DNA of 64,000 nucleotides, from NCBI GenBank assembly GCA_018334075.1, contig JAGXSC010000021.1, forward strand, positions 24,712-88,711. The letters run 5' to 3'. A model generated the notes under the pieces. The model was not told the origin of the DNA and searched no databases. It worked only from the letters and a program-made list of their open reading frames with translations. This DNA is from Actinomycetota bacterium (GTDB taxonomy: Bacteria; Actinomycetota; Coriobacteriia; Anaerosomatales; UBA912). Made by a program: the position numbers and the translations under genes. Shown in pieces: positions 38,926-50,036 of this stretch (its first letter is position 1; the number at the start of each line of letters is the position of its first letter).

Positions 38926-40488
38926 CTAGCTTCCAGCCAAGAACTGGGCCTTGAACTCTTCAATGGCCTTCCCCAGCTTCGCGGAGGTCTCCTCGGAGAG
39001 TAGGCCTTCCGAAACTATGGACTGTCCTATCTCGGGATGAACTGACTGAACGAAGTCGATGAGTCCGTCCCTGAAGGCAAGAACGCGCTCCACCGGTACA
39101 TCGTCGAGGTAGCCTTTGGTTCCCGCAAAAATCGCGATTACCTGCCGCTCAACAGGGTATGGGACATATTGACCCTGCTTGAGGAGCTCCACCAGACGCG
39201 CCCCACGGTTCAGTGTGGACTGGGTTGCCTTGTCGAGATCCGAGCCGAATTGAGCGAACGCGGCCAGCTCCCGGTAAGAAGCTAGATCCAGCCTCAATGA
39301 ACCAGCTACCTGCTTCATTGCCTTGATCTGCGCGTTACCTCCAACTCGGGATACCGAGATACCGACGTTGATCGCGGGCCGAATCCCCTGGAAAAACAGG
39401 TCGGACTGCAAAAATATCTGTCCGTCGGTGATGGAGATAACATTGGTCGGGATGTACGCGGAAACGTCACCCGCCTGCGTCTCAATGACAGGCAGTGCCG
39501 TCAGGGAGCCTGCTCCATTATCGTCGTTTAGCTTTACCGCCCGCTCCAGCAGACGACTGTGCAGGTAGAAGATATCACCTGGATAAGCTTCACGACCCGG
39601 AGGACGACGGAGAGTCAAAGACATCTGCCTGTAAGCTACGGCCTGCTTGGAAAGGTCGTCATAGATACACAAAACGTGACGACCGGGGTTATCCTTGCCA
39701 GCCGGCTTACCGTCCTCGCCGTTATACATGAAGTACTCGCCGATGGCACAGCCGGCCATAGGCGCGATGTACTGCAGAGGTGCGGGATCCGAGGCGTTTG
39801 CGGCCACCACAACCGTGTAGTCCATGGCATCGTGCTCGGCAAGCGTCTCGACGACACCCGCGACAGTGGAAGCCTTCTGACCTATAGCCACATAGATACA
39901 GATTACGTCCTTGCCCCTCTGATTGATAATCGTGTCGACAGCCACGGCGGTCTTGCCGGTCTGGCGGTCGCCGATAATAAGCTCGCGCTGTCCACGCCCG
40001 ATTGGGATCATGGCATCGATAGCCATAATTCCGGTCTGCATAGGTTCGTGAACGGGCTTGCGCTCAACGACACCAGGGGCGCGAAACTCCACTGGGCGAT
40101 GCCCTTCAGCGGCGATCGGCCCTTTCCCGTCGATGGGAATACCCAGCGGGTTGACGATCCGACCGAGCATCGCCTTTCCGGACGGCACCTCAACCACGCG
40201 GCCAGTAGTCCTTACCGTATCGTTCGCACCGATAGCGGTTATATCTCCGAGCAGCACGGCGCCTATCTTGGTTTCATCCAGGTTCAGCGCCATACCGAGC
40301 ACGGTGCCGCCCGCTCCCGAAAACTCCAGAAGCTCGCCCGCCATCGCGCCCTTAAGGCCGTCAACTGTGGCGATTCCATCGCCAACTTGCAAGACTTCGC
40401 CGACTTCGCGGACATCAAGCTCGGGCCGGAATGACTCGAGTTGCTTCTTGAGAACCTCGGCTATTGCATTTGAGCTGATCTCTACCAC
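38926..40488 (-). CDS. atpA: F1Fo ATP synthase alpha subunit
   Basis: The 520-residue protein has Walker [12 protein letters not shown], the arginine-finger region [21 protein letters not shown]...[13 protein letters not shown], and DVSAYIPTN. The start GTG 40488 follows the atpH stop with no gap, so translation is coupled. It forms the regulatory, non-catalytic nucleotide sites. Confidence 0.96.
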   Translation of the reverse strand: MVEISSNAIAEVLKKQLESFRPELDVREVGEVLQVGDGIATVDGLKGAMAGELLEFSGAGGTVLGMALNLDETKIGAVLLGDITAIGANDTVRTTGRVVEVPSGKAMLGRIVNPLGIPIDGKGPIAAEGHRPVEFRAPGVVERKPVHEPMQTGIMAIDAMIPIGRGQRELIIGDRQTGKTAVAVDTIINQRGKDVICIYVAIGQKASTVAGVVETLAEHDAMDYTVVVAANASDPAPLQYIAPMAGCAIGEYFMYNGEDGKPAGKDNPGRHVLCIYDDLSKQAVAYRQMSLTLRRPPGREAYPGDIFYLHSRLLERAVKLNDDNGAGSLTALPVIETQAGDVSAYIPTNVISITDGQIFLQSDLFFQGIRPAINVGISVSRVGGNAQIKAMKQVAGSLRLDLASYRELAAFAQFGSDLDKATQSTLNRGARLVELLKQGQYVPYPVERQVIAIFAGTKGYLDDVPVERVLAFRDGLIDFVQSVHPEIGQSIVSEGLLSEETSAKLGKAIEEFKAQFLAGS

Positions 40489-41046
40489 TTACGCCTCACC
40501 TCCCTGAGGTGCTCTAGAAAGAACGGCGCGCATCTCATCCAGTTGGGAGAGCAAGGTACCATCGAGTACCCGGCCCGCCACATTAATGCGGATACCGCCC
40601 AAAATTGAATCATCTATATTCTCGCGCAGCGACACAGGCTTGCCGAGCGCAGCCGAAAGCTTGTCTTTTAGCAGCTCACGGGTCGAATCTGTAATGGGAA
40701 CTGCCGTGATGACCTCCGCGACAACGATGCCGCGCTCCGCCTCGGCTATCTCGCTAAAGGCGGCGTAGACCTCAGCAAGCTGCCGGACAGAGCCGCGCTC
40801 TATGACCAAAGCAGCAATAGCTATTGCCTCAGGAGAGTCCGCCCCGGAAAAGAGATCCGCGATGATTTCACGTTTCTTGCTACCGGGCACCGAGTCGTCC
40901 ACAAGCACTTCCCGCAACTCCGCGCTGCCTTGCACGGTCTCCGTGACCGCCTTCATGCTGCGGTCAGCATCGTCCACTGCATCTGAGGCGCTGGCGAGGT
41001 CGAATAGAGCCCTTGCATAGGCCCTGATGACTCCGCTAGTTGTCAT
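40489..41046 (-). CDS. atpH: F1Fo ATP synthase delta subunit
   Basis: The 185-residue stator protein begins IRAYARALFDLASA and ends with the typical VSLRENIDDSILGGIRINVAGRVLDGTLLSQLDEMRAVL. It links F1 to the b subunits. It overlaps the end of atpF by 11 bases. Confidence 0.93.
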   Translation of the reverse strand: MTTSGVIRAYARALFDLASASDAVDDADRSMKAVTETVQGSAELREVLVDDSVPGSKKREIIADLFSGADSPEAIAIAALVIERGSVRQLAEVYAAFSEIAEAERGIVVAEVITAVPITDSTRELLKDKLSAALGKPVSLRENIDDSILGGIRINVAGRVLDGTLLSQLDEMRAVLSRAPQGGEA

Positions 41047-41587
41047 TGAAGCGTCCCACCTCCGAAACGTACCTTTCGATCAACTTCGCATGATCTGCGG
41101 GGGAGAGCTTCTGGCCGATTAGCTTACCGGCAACGGAGACCGATATATCCGCCACTTGGGCTTGAAGATCCGCCATAGCCGCCTGCTTCTCGGCCTCAAT
41201 AGCCTCGCGAGCTCGCGCGACTATCTGAGCGGCCTCATCGTTGGCCTTGGCTACAATGTCGTCCTTCATGGACTCAGCCATCTTACGGCTGTGCTCAACG
41301 AGTCTCGCGGACTCACTCCTGGCCTCTGCCAGTTGAACCTTGTACTCCTCAAGCAGACGCTCCGCCTCGACCTTAGTCTCCTCGGCCTTCTCCAGCGACT
41401 CCTTTATGGTGTCGGCACGCTTTTGAAGCATTCCGGTGATAGGAGCAAATGCCACCTTCTTCAGAAGCACGAACAGGATTATGAACGCGACAAGGGAAGG
41501 CCACATCTCAGACAGGCTAGGAACGACGGAGATCGTCGAACCGCCCTCAGCCCCTACCTCTGCCGCAAATGCAAATTCCTCGAACAT
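41036..41587 (-). CDS. atpF: F1Fo ATP synthase b subunit
   Basis: The 183-residue protein has one membrane helix (MWPSLVAFIILFVLLKKVAFAPI at about 28-50), then a long charged coiled coil (RADTIKESLEKAEETKVEAERLLEEYKVQLAEARSESA) that dimerises to form the peripheral stalk. A short hydrophobic leader-like start (FEEFAFAAEVGAEGG) precedes it. Confidence 0.94.
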   Translation of the reverse strand: MFEEFAFAAEVGAEGGSTISVVPSLSEMWPSLVAFIILFVLLKKVAFAPITGMLQKRADTIKESLEKAEETKVEAERLLEEYKVQLAEARSESARLVEHSRKMAESMKDDIVAKANDEAAQIVARAREAIEAEKQAAMADLQAQVADISVSVAGKLIGQKLSPADHAKLIERYVSEVGRFNDN

Positions 41588-41621
41588 GGCTCGAGTACCT
41601 CCAACTTTTCCGACGTGCGCC

Positions 41622-41891
<270 letters not shown>

Positions 41892-41931
41892 TCAAACACT
41901 GAAACGCCTATTCCTTACACGATAAACCGAC

Positions 41932-42738
41932 CTAGTGCTCATCGGCGTGCAAGGCACCGCCGATGTATACAGAGGTCAGGATTGCAAAAATGTACGCCTG
42001 GATCATCGAGACAAACAACTTGAAGGCATACATTATCACCAGCATTATCAAGCTGAAGCCGGCACTAACGACCCCGAGGGCAGATATCTCGCTCAGGCTC
42101 AAGATCATGAATATGCCAAACATGCCCAAAATCAAACCACCGGCAAAAACGTTTGCATAGAGACGCAATGCCAACGTAAGCGGCCGGAGAAAGTGACCGA
42201 TAAGCTCGAGAGCGAACATGAAAGTACCTAGGATGAGGCGCGGTGCGGGACTCATCTGACGAATGCCTGATGGAATAAAGCTCTTCAGGTACCCGATAAA
42301 CCCATGCTTCTTGAAGCCTATGTAGTTATAGAGCAAGAACACTGATATACCCCAGGCGGCTGTAATGCCTATCGTTCCACTGGCAGGTAGAGTGCCTGGT
42401 GTCATACCCAATACGTTGGCGAACAGGATAAAGAAGAACAGAGTGCCTACAAAAGGCACGAACTTTTTCCCCTCCTTTCCCATGGCGTCAACGCATATCC
42501 CCTGGATGAACTCTACTCCGGCCTCCGCGAGATTTCCGATGCCCTTAGGCACAAGTGTCGGATTTTTTGCCGCAACGACAAAAAACGCCAACGTGGCGAC
42601 GGCCGCTATCACCATAAAAAAGGTGTAGTTAGTAAAGACAAACGGGTCCCCAGGCGCAACCGAACCATAAGCATCACTGAACGGTCTCACTGAGTATTTG
42701 TGTAACATGGATGCAAGTTTTTCAGCTAAACCTTCCAC
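41932..42738 (-). CDS. atpB: F1Fo ATP synthase a subunit
   Basis: GTG 42738 with AAGGAG four bases upstream gives 268 residues. The frame extends to 42822 but that part lies within atpI. The essential Arg of the proton half-channels is in LTLALRLYANVFAGG, and the last helix has FVSMIQAYIFAILTSVYIGGAL. Five or six membrane helices are present. Confidence 0.94.
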   Translation of the reverse strand: MEGLAEKLASMLHKYSVRPFSDAYGSVAPGDPFVFTNYTFFMVIAAVATLAFFVVAAKNPTLVPKGIGNLAEAGVEFIQGICVDAMGKEGKKFVPFVGTLFFFILFANVLGMTPGTLPASGTIGITAAWGISVFLLYNYIGFKKHGFIGYLKSFIPSGIRQMSPAPRLILGTFMFALELIGHFLRPLTLALRLYANVFAGGLILGMFGIFMILSLSEISALGVVSAGFSLIMLVIMYAFKLFVSMIQAYIFAILTSVYIGGALHADEH

Positions 42739-42739
42739 G

Positions 42740-43078
42740 CTACTCCTTCCTCCATCGACGAGCCTTGGCGAAAACCCCTCCGTACTTGAGTAACTCAACC
42801 GTAAACATAAACATAAAGCCACTCGCCAAACCTATGGCAAAAACAACAAACGCCTCCGGAAAGAAATGTCTATAGGCAAGAAGTGACGCCGCAACAGCAA
42901 GAAGCCTCAAAACCAGCGAAATAGCCATGACGGCAAGTCCCGCATTCGGCGAATCGGGGGTCATAGCCTTTGCGCTAAAGCGAGAGACAAAGAGCATGAC
43001 AACACCGATGCCGGCACCAAGCGTCAATGCAACGAGCCTATGGTTCATGAACGCATCGACACTATCCCCAAGCGTCAC
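42740..43078 (-). CDS. atpI: AtpI-like ATP synthase assembly protein
   Basis: The product is a small membrane protein with three or four hydrophobic segments (LVALTLGAGIGVVMLFVSRF, GLAVMAISLVLRLLAVAASLLAY, AFVVFAIGLASGFMFMFTVELLKYGG), in the atpI position one base before atpB. GTG 43078 (112 aa) is chosen for a GAGG nine bases upstream and usual AtpI length; the frame is open to 43186 (148 aa). The 234 bp between this start and wecA hold only short frames, none recognised. Confidence 0.75.
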   Translation of the reverse strand: MTLGDSVDAFMNHRLVALTLGAGIGVVMLFVSRFSAKAMTPDSPNAGLAVMAISLVLRLLAVAASLLAYRHFFPEAFVVFAIGLASGFMFMFTVELLKYGGVFAKARRWRKE

Positions 43079-43312
43079 AAACAGGACCTCATCCCTCCGA
43101 TTGTTTAGCCCACCAGCCTTGCTTGCAACAGTAAAACCCGCAACGATGATTCCAGCACGACAGCACATCGGATATCGTGAGGCCATCAGCTAGCCATCAG
43201 CGGGTCGATGAAAGCGGGATAATCGTACATTAAGTACTCACCGCGAACAAGGGACAGTCTCACAAATTTCTCACCGCGGTGCAAGACCATACCTGAGATA
43301 AGCATTTCATGG

Positions 43313-44410
43313 TCAGTCCGCGGCCCCCTTCTCCTCGAAAGACTCATCCTCAACGTGGTGGTGAGCAGCCTCAAAAAGTCCGAGCCAATAGGCCATAACT
43401 CCAGAAAGAGTAGCTAGCAGCAAAAAGGTTGCAAGCTTGATTGCGGTAGGCGCATAGAGCATGGCATAACCCCCCACCGCTAGAGCGGCGGACCACAGAT
43501 AGATAATGAGCACCGTTTGCCTCTGATCAAAACCCCGACCAAGTAACCGGTGATGAATGTGTCCCCTATCCGCTTCCTGAATAGGCCTTTGATGTCTGAT
43601 CCGGCGAATGATAGCAACAATCGTATCGAATATCGGCACACCGATGATGAGCAGGGGAACCGCCAACGCTATCGCAGCGACCGACTTCATCACTCCCAAA
43701 ATAGAGATTCCGGCGAGCGCCAGGCCGAGAAACATCGCCCCGGAGTCTCCCATAAAGATGCTCGCGGGATTGAAGTTGTAGCGAAGGAATCCTATACATG
43801 CTCCGATCAAAGCAGCGGCCAAGGCAGCGGCGGCGAACTGATTGGTGTGAATCGCAATCACCAGAAAGCTGATTGCGCCTATAGCCGAGACCCCGGCGGC
43901 CAGGCCGTCCAATCCATCGATCAGGTTGATGACATTGGTGAATCCCACAATATACACAAGCGTGAGCGGAACGCCGAGAAGCCCTAACGCGATGAGTCCC
44001 CCGCCGGCTGGGTTACCTATAAAATCAATCCTTACGCCCGCCGCGATAACGATACTTGCGGCAAAGGCCTGCCCAAGAAGCTTGTATGCGGGGCTGAGAC
44101 CGACGACGTCATCGATAACTCCAATAATGAAGATCGCGAGCAAGCCGCCGAGCACTCCAAAAACTTGAAAGCCCTGGGCCAGAATCAACTGTGGCCAGCC
44201 GAACCATACTTCACCTGCAAGCTGAAGCGCGATCGCTGCCGAAAATCCGGCAAAGATTGCAACTCCCCCCAGCCGCGATATATGTTTCGTGTGCACCTTG
44301 CGCCCGCACGGCACATCAACTAACCCCAGGCGCAGGGAGGCAGACCTCACAAGCGGCGTTGCCACCAAGGTAACGACTGCTGAAACCGCAAGAATGATCA
44401 TGTAGTGCAT
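43313..44410 (-). CDS. wecA: undecaprenyl-phosphate GlcNAc-1-phosphate transferase family protein
   Basis: The ~365-residue protein has about 11 membrane helices and the MraY/WecA motifs VPCGRKVHTKHISRLGG, FIIGVIDDVVGLSP (Asp-Asp), FTNVINLIDGLDGLAAG, FMGDSGAMFLG and the HIHHRLLG loop of the WecA/TagO group. It loads a sugar phosphate on undecaprenyl phosphate to start wall-polymer synthesis. It matches rfe next to atpI in mycobacterial synteny. A TTG at 44419 overlapping the upstream stop is an alternative start. Confidence 0.9.
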   Translation of the reverse strand: MHYMIILAVSAVVTLVATPLVRSASLRLGLVDVPCGRKVHTKHISRLGGVAIFAGFSAAIALQLAGEVWFGWPQLILAQGFQVFGVLGGLLAIFIIGVIDDVVGLSPAYKLLGQAFAASIVIAAGVRIDFIGNPAGGGLIALGLLGVPLTLVYIVGFTNVINLIDGLDGLAAGVSAIGAISFLVIAIHTNQFAAAALAAALIGACIGFLRYNFNPASIFMGDSGAMFLGLALAGISILGVMKSVAAIALAVPLLIIGVPIFDTIVAIIRRIRHQRPIQEADRGHIHHRLLGRGFDQRQTVLIIYLWSAALAVGGYAMLYAPTAIKLATFLLLATLSGVMAYWLGLFEAAHHHVEDESFEEKGAAD

Positions 44411-44415
44411 GAGGT

Positions 44416-44880
44416 TCAAGCTTGCTCACTGCCCTCTTCGGCAACAACACGCATTCGCACGCCAGCCTCGTCGAGCATCTCAACCGAAAGATCATCGGGG
44501 TAGGGCTCGCGAAAAACTATCTCGGCAACACCGGCGTTTACCAGAATCTTCGCACACAGCACACATGGCTGGTGGGTTGAGTACAAGATGGCACCTTCGA
44601 TCGGGATGCCATATCGCGCGGCTTGTATGACGCCGTTTTGCTCGGCGTGTATCCCTCGGCAAAGCTCGTGATTTTGACCGCTGGCGATCTCACGTTCAGC
44701 GCGGATACAGCCAGCCTGTTCGCAGTGGGCAACTCCAGCCGGTGGCCCATTGTAGCCCGTCGCAAGGATGCGTTTTTCCTTGACGAGCACCGCTCCAGTG
44801 CGGCGCCTCAGGCACGTTGAACGCAACGAAGCTTGGGTGGCAATCCCCATGAAGTATTCATCCCACGACGGACGGGTCAT
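44416..44880 (-). CDS. dCMP/cytidine deaminase family protein (ComEB-like)
   Basis: ATG 44880 has AGGAGG ten bases upstream and gives 154 residues. The zinc site is [14 protein letters not shown] with [11 protein letters not shown], and the dCMP-deaminase feature [23 protein letters not shown] is present. It converts dCMP to dUMP, the substrate of the ThyX encoded nearby at 51402-52085. It lies downstream of upp. Confidence 0.88.
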   Translation of the reverse strand: MTRPSWDEYFMGIATQASLRSTCLRRRTGAVLVKEKRILATGYNGPPAGVAHCEQAGCIRAEREIASGQNHELCRGIHAEQNGVIQAARYGIPIEGAILYSTHQPCVLCAKILVNAGVAEIVFREPYPDDLSVEMLDEAGVRMRVVAEEGSEQA

Positions 44881-44905
44881 CGGCAAAAGGCCTCCTAGGC
44901 GCTTG

Positions 44906-45556
44906 TCACTTGGTTCCGAACATGCGATCGCCAGCGTCACCTAAGCCCGGAACGATGTAGCCGTGCTCGTTGAGATGACTGTCGATTGCGGCGACATACA
45001 CCTTGACGTTCTCGCACGAGTTCACGACCTCTTCGATCCCTTCTGGGGCGGCGATCAGGCAGATCAGATTGATCTCGCGTGCGCCTTTTCCCCTTAGGAA
45101 CTTGACAGCTGCCGAGGCGGATCCGCCCGTAGCCAGCATCGGATCGACAATCAGGATATCGCGTTCGCCGATATCTTCCGGCAGCTTGCAGTAATACTCG
45201 ACCGGCGCCAGAGTCTCAGGGTCGCGATATAAGCCGATATGCCCGACTTTGGCAGCGGGTATAAGCTCCAGGACCGCTTCTACCATGCCGAGGCCGGCGC
45301 GAAGTATCGGGATCACCGCGACCTTTTTCCCGACGAGCACATAGCTCGTCGTCTCGGCGACAGGTGTTTTTACAGTTGTCTCGGCAAGATGAAAGTTCCG
45401 GGTGGCCTCGAAAGTGATGAGCAGAGACAGCTCCTTCACAAGCTCGCGAAACTCCTTGGCGCCGGTGTCCTCATCCCTCAGTATCGTCAGCTTGTGCTGA
45501 ATCAGAGGGTGATCGAGCACAAAGACATTCGGATGGTTCGCGATCTTTGGACCCAT
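44906..45556 (-). CDS. upp: uracil phosphoribosyltransferase
   Basis: The 216-residue enzyme has [21 protein letters not shown] at the N-terminus, [27 protein letters not shown], the PRPP-binding [17 protein letters not shown] and the uracil site [17 protein letters not shown]. It salvages uracil to UMP. Confidence 0.95.
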   Translation of the reverse strand: MGPKIANHPNVFVLDHPLIQHKLTILRDEDTGAKEFRELVKELSLLITFEATRNFHLAETTVKTPVAETTSYVLVGKKVAVIPILRAGLGMVEAVLELIPAAKVGHIGLYRDPETLAPVEYYCKLPEDIGERDILIVDPMLATGGSASAAVKFLRGKGAREINLICLIAAPEGIEEVVNSCENVKVYVAAIDSHLNEHGYIVPGLGDAGDRMFGTK

Positions 45557-45613
45557 ACAAGCTCCTCAACTTCGCATCTCTGATCGATCTTTTCGGCCGG
45601 CCGGAATCGAAGC

Positions 45614-46861
45614 TCACAACTCCGGATAAAGGGGGTGTGCCGCCAACAACTGTTTTACCTGCTCCGAGACCTCGGCAAGGCGAACCGGGTTTTCACGCTC
45701 GAAGATTGTGGCCGCGATCAACCGCCCGACGATACGAGCCTCGTCTTCCGAGAAACCACGAGTCGTCATAGCCGCTGAACCCACGCGTATACCACTGGTG
45801 ACGAACGGGCTTTCCGGATCGTTAGGGATCGCGTTCTTGTTCACCGTGAACCCGACCTCTTCCAGCAGGGCCTCGGCGTCTTTGCCTGTGATCGACGCGG
45901 GACGAAGGTCTACCAGGAGCAGGTGGTTGTCGGTCCCGCCGCTGACAAGCCTAAGTCCTCCAGCCGCCATCGCCTCGCCCATAGCGCGCGCGTTGACGAC
46001 AACCTGCTCAATGTAGCGCTTGAACTCTGGCTGCATGGCTTCTCTAAAAGCAACGGCCTTGGCCGCGATGATGTGCTCGAGTGGGCCACCTTGCAGTCCC
46101 GGGAATACCGCCTTGTCGATGATCGCGGCATGCTCCTCCTTGCACAGGATGAACCCTGCGCGTGGGCCACGCAACGTCTTGTGCGAGGTTGACGTCACGA
46201 CATCTGCGTGTGGAACCGGTGACGGATGGGCTCCTGTGGCGACCAGCCCCGCGATGTGCGCCATATCGACCATCAGCACCGCGCCGACGCTGTGCGCGAT
46301 CGAAGCAAAGCGCTCAAAATCGATAACCCTGGGGTAGGCGCTGGCACCGGCGATTATCATCCTGGGCTTGTGTTGCCTGGCGAGGCGCTCCACCTCGCCG
46401 TAGTCTATGGTCTCACTTTCCGGAAGCAATCCGTAGGGCGCCACATTGAACCACTTGCCGGAAAAGTTGACTTTGGATCCGTGGGTCAGGTGACCTCCCA
46501 TTGCGAGGTTCATACCCAATACAGTGTCTCCGGGATTGAGAAATGCATAGAAAGCGGCGAGATTTGCCTGCGCACCGGCGTGCGGCTGAACGTTGGCGTG
46601 CTCGGCCCCGAACAATGCCATCGCCCTATCGCGGGCGAGGGTCTCTACGATGTCAACCTCCTCGCAGCCTCCGTAGTAGCGTCTGCCCGGCAAGCCTTCA
46701 GCGTACTTGTTGGTAAGAACCGTGCCCGCGGCTTCGAGTACAGCCATCGAAACGAAGTTCTCACTGGCGATCAACTCGATCGTCCCGCGTTGCCTGGCAA
46801 GCTCACCTTCGATTGCGGCGGCTACCTCCGGATCCTGAGCGGCAATATACCTCAATGTCAT
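45614..46861 (-). CDS. glyA: serine hydroxymethyltransferase
   Basis: The 415-residue PLP enzyme has [14 protein letters not shown], the Lys-PLP motif [24 protein letters not shown] and the C-terminal GLPAM-like [14 protein letters not shown]. It makes glycine and 5,10-methylene-THF from serine; the latter is the carbon donor for ThyX. Confidence 0.96.
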   Translation of the reverse strand: MTLRYIAAQDPEVAAAIEGELARQRGTIELIASENFVSMAVLEAAGTVLTNKYAEGLPGRRYYGGCEEVDIVETLARDRAMALFGAEHANVQPHAGAQANLAAFYAFLNPGDTVLGMNLAMGGHLTHGSKVNFSGKWFNVAPYGLLPESETIDYGEVERLARQHKPRMIIAGASAYPRVIDFERFASIAHSVGAVLMVDMAHIAGLVATGAHPSPVPHADVVTSTSHKTLRGPRAGFILCKEEHAAIIDKAVFPGLQGGPLEHIIAAKAVAFREAMQPEFKRYIEQVVVNARAMGEAMAAGGLRLVSGGTDNHLLLVDLRPASITGKDAEALLEEVGFTVNKNAIPNDPESPFVTSGIRVGSAAMTTRGFSEDEARIVGRLIAATIFERENPVRLAEVSEQVKQLLAAHPLYPEL

Positions 46862-46913
46862 TCGCTATTACTCCAATTCTTCAAGTAACGTCCACCTGTA
46901 TTGCGGCTTACGC

Positions 46914-47366
46914 TCATCGAGCGCTCCCGTGAAGTCTATCAATCTTTTCGACTCGCCGGGTGTGACGATCGCCAAGAAAATCCGTGCCGAGAAACGCATC
47001 GACTATCTCCTCGTTGGTCTTCTCGGAGACAAAACGGCCGGATAGCGCGATCACGTTTGCGTTATTGTGTTCTCTGGCCAGGCGCGCAAGCGCCGGGTCA
47101 GTCACATTAGCGGCCCGGACTCCGTCGATTTTGTTGGCTGCCATCGCCATACCGATGCCGGTGCCGCAAACAAGAACTCCCCTATCGACAGCGCCAGCGG
47201 CCACAGCGTCAGCGACCAGCTCGGCAAAGTCCGGATAGTCCACAGACTCCTCGGCGGAATCAGTTCCGAAATCCACGATTTCGTAACCTTTGGCCTCGAG
47301 ACGCCCCTTCAGACGCTCCTTCTGGTCGAAGCCCGCATGATCGCTACCTATCGCCACCCGCATCAC
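46914..47366 (-). CDS. rpiB: ribose-5-phosphate isomerase B
   Basis: The 150-residue protein matches the RpiB/LacA family: IGSDHAGFDQKERLKGRLEAKGYEIVDFGT, the catalytic-Cys loop VLVCGTGIGMAMAANKIDGVRAA and ALSGRFVS. It interconverts ribose-5-P and ribulose-5-P. Its ATG overlaps tsaC by four bases. Confidence 0.94.
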   Translation of the reverse strand: MMRVAIGSDHAGFDQKERLKGRLEAKGYEIVDFGTDSAEESVDYPDFAELVADAVAAGAVDRGVLVCGTGIGMAMAANKIDGVRAANVTDPALARLAREHNNANVIALSGRFVSEKTNEEIVDAFLGTDFLGDRHTRRVEKIDRLHGSAR

Positions 47367-48016
47367 TCGGCCACCCCTCCGGCTTGCAAAACTGATTCGA
47401 TCTGCTCGGCGGCGATCGCTCCCTCACGCAAGATGACTGGAGTCGGGCCGGTGCAATCAACTGTAGTGGAGGGCTGCTGGTGCAACGTCTCGCCGCCATC
47501 TAAAACAATGTCGGCCGCCGCGATTATCCTCTCCTCGATCGCGTCGAAATCATGAGGGGCCGGCACACCGCTCGTGTTCGCGCTCGTGGCGATGAGCGGG
47601 CCGCCTGAAGCCTGTATCAAGTCCATGACCACCTTGTGATCAGGGCTCCTGAGCGCCACGGTGCCGTCGGCAGCGCGAAAATCCTTACCTACTCTATCGG
47701 AGGCTTTCACAACCAGCGTCAAAGCGCCGGGCCAAAACGTTTTCGCAAGAACGTGTGCGTAATCGGGCACATCTATACCGTAGGTGTCCAGCAGTGCATC
47801 GTCGTTCTCGACCAGCCAAGGCAGAAACTTGTCGAGCGGACGAACCTTGATATCGAAAATCTCATGTGGCCCGAAGCACGAGTGCGCCAAAGCGCCAATC
47901 CCGTAAACAGTTTCGGTCGGAAAAACAACAATCCCGCCGCCTCTGAGTACCGAAGCGGCGAGATTCATTATCTCCGCCGAAGGATTCTCCGGGTCTACGC
48001 GAAAAACCTTGCTCAT
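47363..48016 (-). CDS. tsaC: L-threonylcarbamoyladenylate synthase (Sua5/YrdC)
   Basis: The 217-residue protein has GGGIVVFPTETVYGIGALA, KVRPLDKFLPWLV, FWPGALTLVVK, VALRSPDH and LIATSANTSG, the standard YrdC-domain motifs. It makes the TC-AMP intermediate for t6A37 in ANN-decoding tRNAs. It is coupled by overlaps to prmC upstream and rpiB downstream, as in actinobacterial synteny after prfA-prmC. Confidence 0.94.
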   Translation of the reverse strand: MSKVFRVDPENPSAEIMNLAASVLRGGGIVVFPTETVYGIGALAHSCFGPHEIFDIKVRPLDKFLPWLVENDDALLDTYGIDVPDYAHVLAKTFWPGALTLVVKASDRVGKDFRAADGTVALRSPDHKVVMDLIQASGGPLIATSANTSGVPAPHDFDAIEERIIAAADIVLDGGETLHQQPSTTVDCTGPTPVILREGAIAAEQIESVLQAGGVAE

Positions 48017-48936
48017 GACAATCGCCTCCGTTCGTCGCCTGCCTTTGAGTCCACATCCCGCCGAAGAAAGCCGACCGCTATACGATCACGCCCGGCGAGG
48101 TCACTTCGAATTCTACTCTCTTCGTAGTATTTATCCATAGCGCAGATAGCCTCTTTGACCCTTCCCTCATCAAGCTCCATCGCGAGCAGTCCGCCTGGAC
48201 GCAACCAACTGAGTGATTCGGCGATAATGCGCCGCGCCACGACAAGGCCGTCGCTCCCGCCATCCAGCGCCAGTGCGGGCTCGAACTCCCGCACCTCCCC
48301 TGGCAAGTGCGGCAGATCCAGGGTCGGAATGTATGGAGGATTCGCCAGTATTACATCCACCCTGCCCTCCAAAGATTTAGGCAGCGGCTGCGTAAGGTCG
48401 CCGAGAAAGACCTCGACCCTATCGGCCAGGCCGAGACGAGTTGCGTTCTCACGCGCGACCCGAACTGCATCCTGCGATATATCGACAGCGAAGACCGAAG
48501 CCTGCGGTAGCTCGTGCGCCACCGAGCAGCCAACGCATCCCGATCCCGTGCACAGGTCAATCACAACTGGAGAATCGCCCCCATTCAACCTCAAGAACTC
48601 GAGCGCTTCCTCGACGAGTATCTCTGTTTCCGGCCGAGGAACAAATATGCCGCTCTCCACTTTCAGGACTATGCGCCGAAAAGGCATCTCACCGGTCACA
48701 TATTGAAGCGGCTTTCCCTCTGCCCTCTCTCTGACGGCAGTGCGCAGCGCCGATCTCTCCTCCATAGTTAGCGGCCTGTCAAAATACGCGTACAGCTCAA
48801 GGCGCGAGAGGTTGGTCACGGCCGACATTATCCACTCGGCACTACGACGCGGGGTTGCGTCACCTTTATCGGCGAGGAAATCCACAATCCAATCGAGGGC
48901 CGCCTTTAGAGTCCACGGCTGATCTGCCGTTACCAC
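48013..48936 (-). CDS. prmC: release factor glutamine methyltransferase
   Basis: The 307-residue protein has the PrmC N-terminal helical domain with RRSAEWIMSAV, the SAM loop VIDLCTGSGCVGCSVA and the catalytic NPPYIP. It methylates the GGQ glutamine of release factors, and prfA lies 17 bp upstream. Confidence 0.94.
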   Translation of the reverse strand: MVTADQPWTLKAALDWIVDFLADKGDATPRRSAEWIMSAVTNLSRLELYAYFDRPLTMEERSALRTAVRERAEGKPLQYVTGEMPFRRIVLKVESGIFVPRPETEILVEEALEFLRLNGGDSPVVIDLCTGSGCVGCSVAHELPQASVFAVDISQDAVRVARENATRLGLADRVEVFLGDLTQPLPKSLEGRVDVILANPPYIPTLDLPHLPGEVREFEPALALDGGSDGLVVARRIIAESLSWLRPGGLLAMELDEGRVKEAICAMDKYYEESRIRSDLAGRDRIAVGFLRRDVDSKAGDERRRLS

Positions 48937-48953
48937 GACGCCACCACCATAGG

Positions 48954-50021
48954 CTAGCCGACTCCCGAAAGCCGCTCGGCTCGATCGGCCGCTACGAGGT
49001 TGCCGACCAGCTGCTCGATCTCCCCGGCCATGACCGCGGGGATGTTATGCACAGTCAGCCCGATGCGATGGTCGGTAATGCGATCCTGAGGGTAGTTATA
49101 CGTACGAATCTTCTCGGATCTGTCGCCCGAGCCGATCTGGCTTCTGCGCCTGGTGCCCAACTCCTCGTGCTGCCTCTCGACTTCGGCCTGATGCAAACGC
49201 GCGCGGAGTACCCTCATCGCAGCCTCACGATTTTGTAGCTGCGACTTCTGGTTTTGGGATTGCACGACAAGGCCGGAGGGCAGATGTGTGATGCGAACCG
49301 CCGAATCCGTGGTGTTGACGGACTGTCCGCCCGGACCGCTGCTTCGATACACATCTATACGCAGATCGCTGGCGTTGATCTCAATCTCAACATCTTCGGC
49401 CTCCGGGAGCACCGCGACTGTGGCTGTCGAGGTGTGTATACGCCCCTGGGACTCGGTCGCGGGCACTCTTTGCACCCTGTGAACTCCGGACTCGAATTTC
49501 ATCTTCGAGTAAACCCGATCGCCACGTATGCGGAAGGAGACGTCCTTGAAGCCCCCCGTATCACTTACGCTTGCGTCGATCTCCTCGACAGCCCAACGTT
49601 GAGCCTCGGCGTAGCGGGTGTACATCCTGTAAAGGTCTCCCGCGAAGATGGCCGCCTCGTCGCCGCCGGCACCGGCGCGAATCTCCACGATGATGTCCTT
49701 CTCGTCATCGGGGTCACCTGGAAGCAACATAACCTTGAGCTCATCTTCGAGCGCGGGAAGGGCATCTTCGATCATGCCGATCTCCTCGGACGCCATCTCC
49801 TTGATTTCGACATCGCTTTCTGTGGCCAACACGTCTTTTGCCTGCGCCAGCCTATTGAGATTCTCCAAGTATTCCGTGGATTTCTCGGCCAATGGCAGCA
49901 GCGACCTGTGCTCCTTGGCCAACCGCGCATACTCCTTCTGGTCCGAAGTAACCTCCGGGCTGCTCAGGCGCTCTGTGAGCTCCGAAAAGCTTTGTACTAT
50001 CTGTTCCAATCTCTCAAGCAT
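48954..50021 (-). CDS. prfA: peptide chain release factor 1
   Basis: The 355-residue class I release factor has the GGQ loop [22 protein letters not shown] and, for stop-codon recognition, [12 protein letters not shown] (a PxT-type motif, PAT), which points to RF1 rather than RF2. It terminates at UAA and UAG. RF1 does not read UGA, consistent with UGA being available for selenocysteine. Confidence 0.95.
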   Translation of the reverse strand: MLERLEQIVQSFSELTERLSSPEVTSDQKEYARLAKEHRSLLPLAEKSTEYLENLNRLAQAKDVLATESDVEIKEMASEEIGMIEDALPALEDELKVMLLPGDPDDEKDIIVEIRAGAGGDEAAIFAGDLYRMYTRYAEAQRWAVEEIDASVSDTGGFKDVSFRIRGDRVYSKMKFESGVHRVQRVPATESQGRIHTSTATVAVLPEAEDVEIEINASDLRIDVYRSSGPGGQSVNTTDSAVRITHLPSGLVVQSQNQKSQLQNREAAMRVLRARLHQAEVERQHEELGTRRRSQIGSGDRSEKIRTYNYPQDRITDHRIGLTVHNIPAVMAGEIEQLVGNLVAADRAERLSGVG

Positions 50022-50036
50022 ATATCATGGATCCTT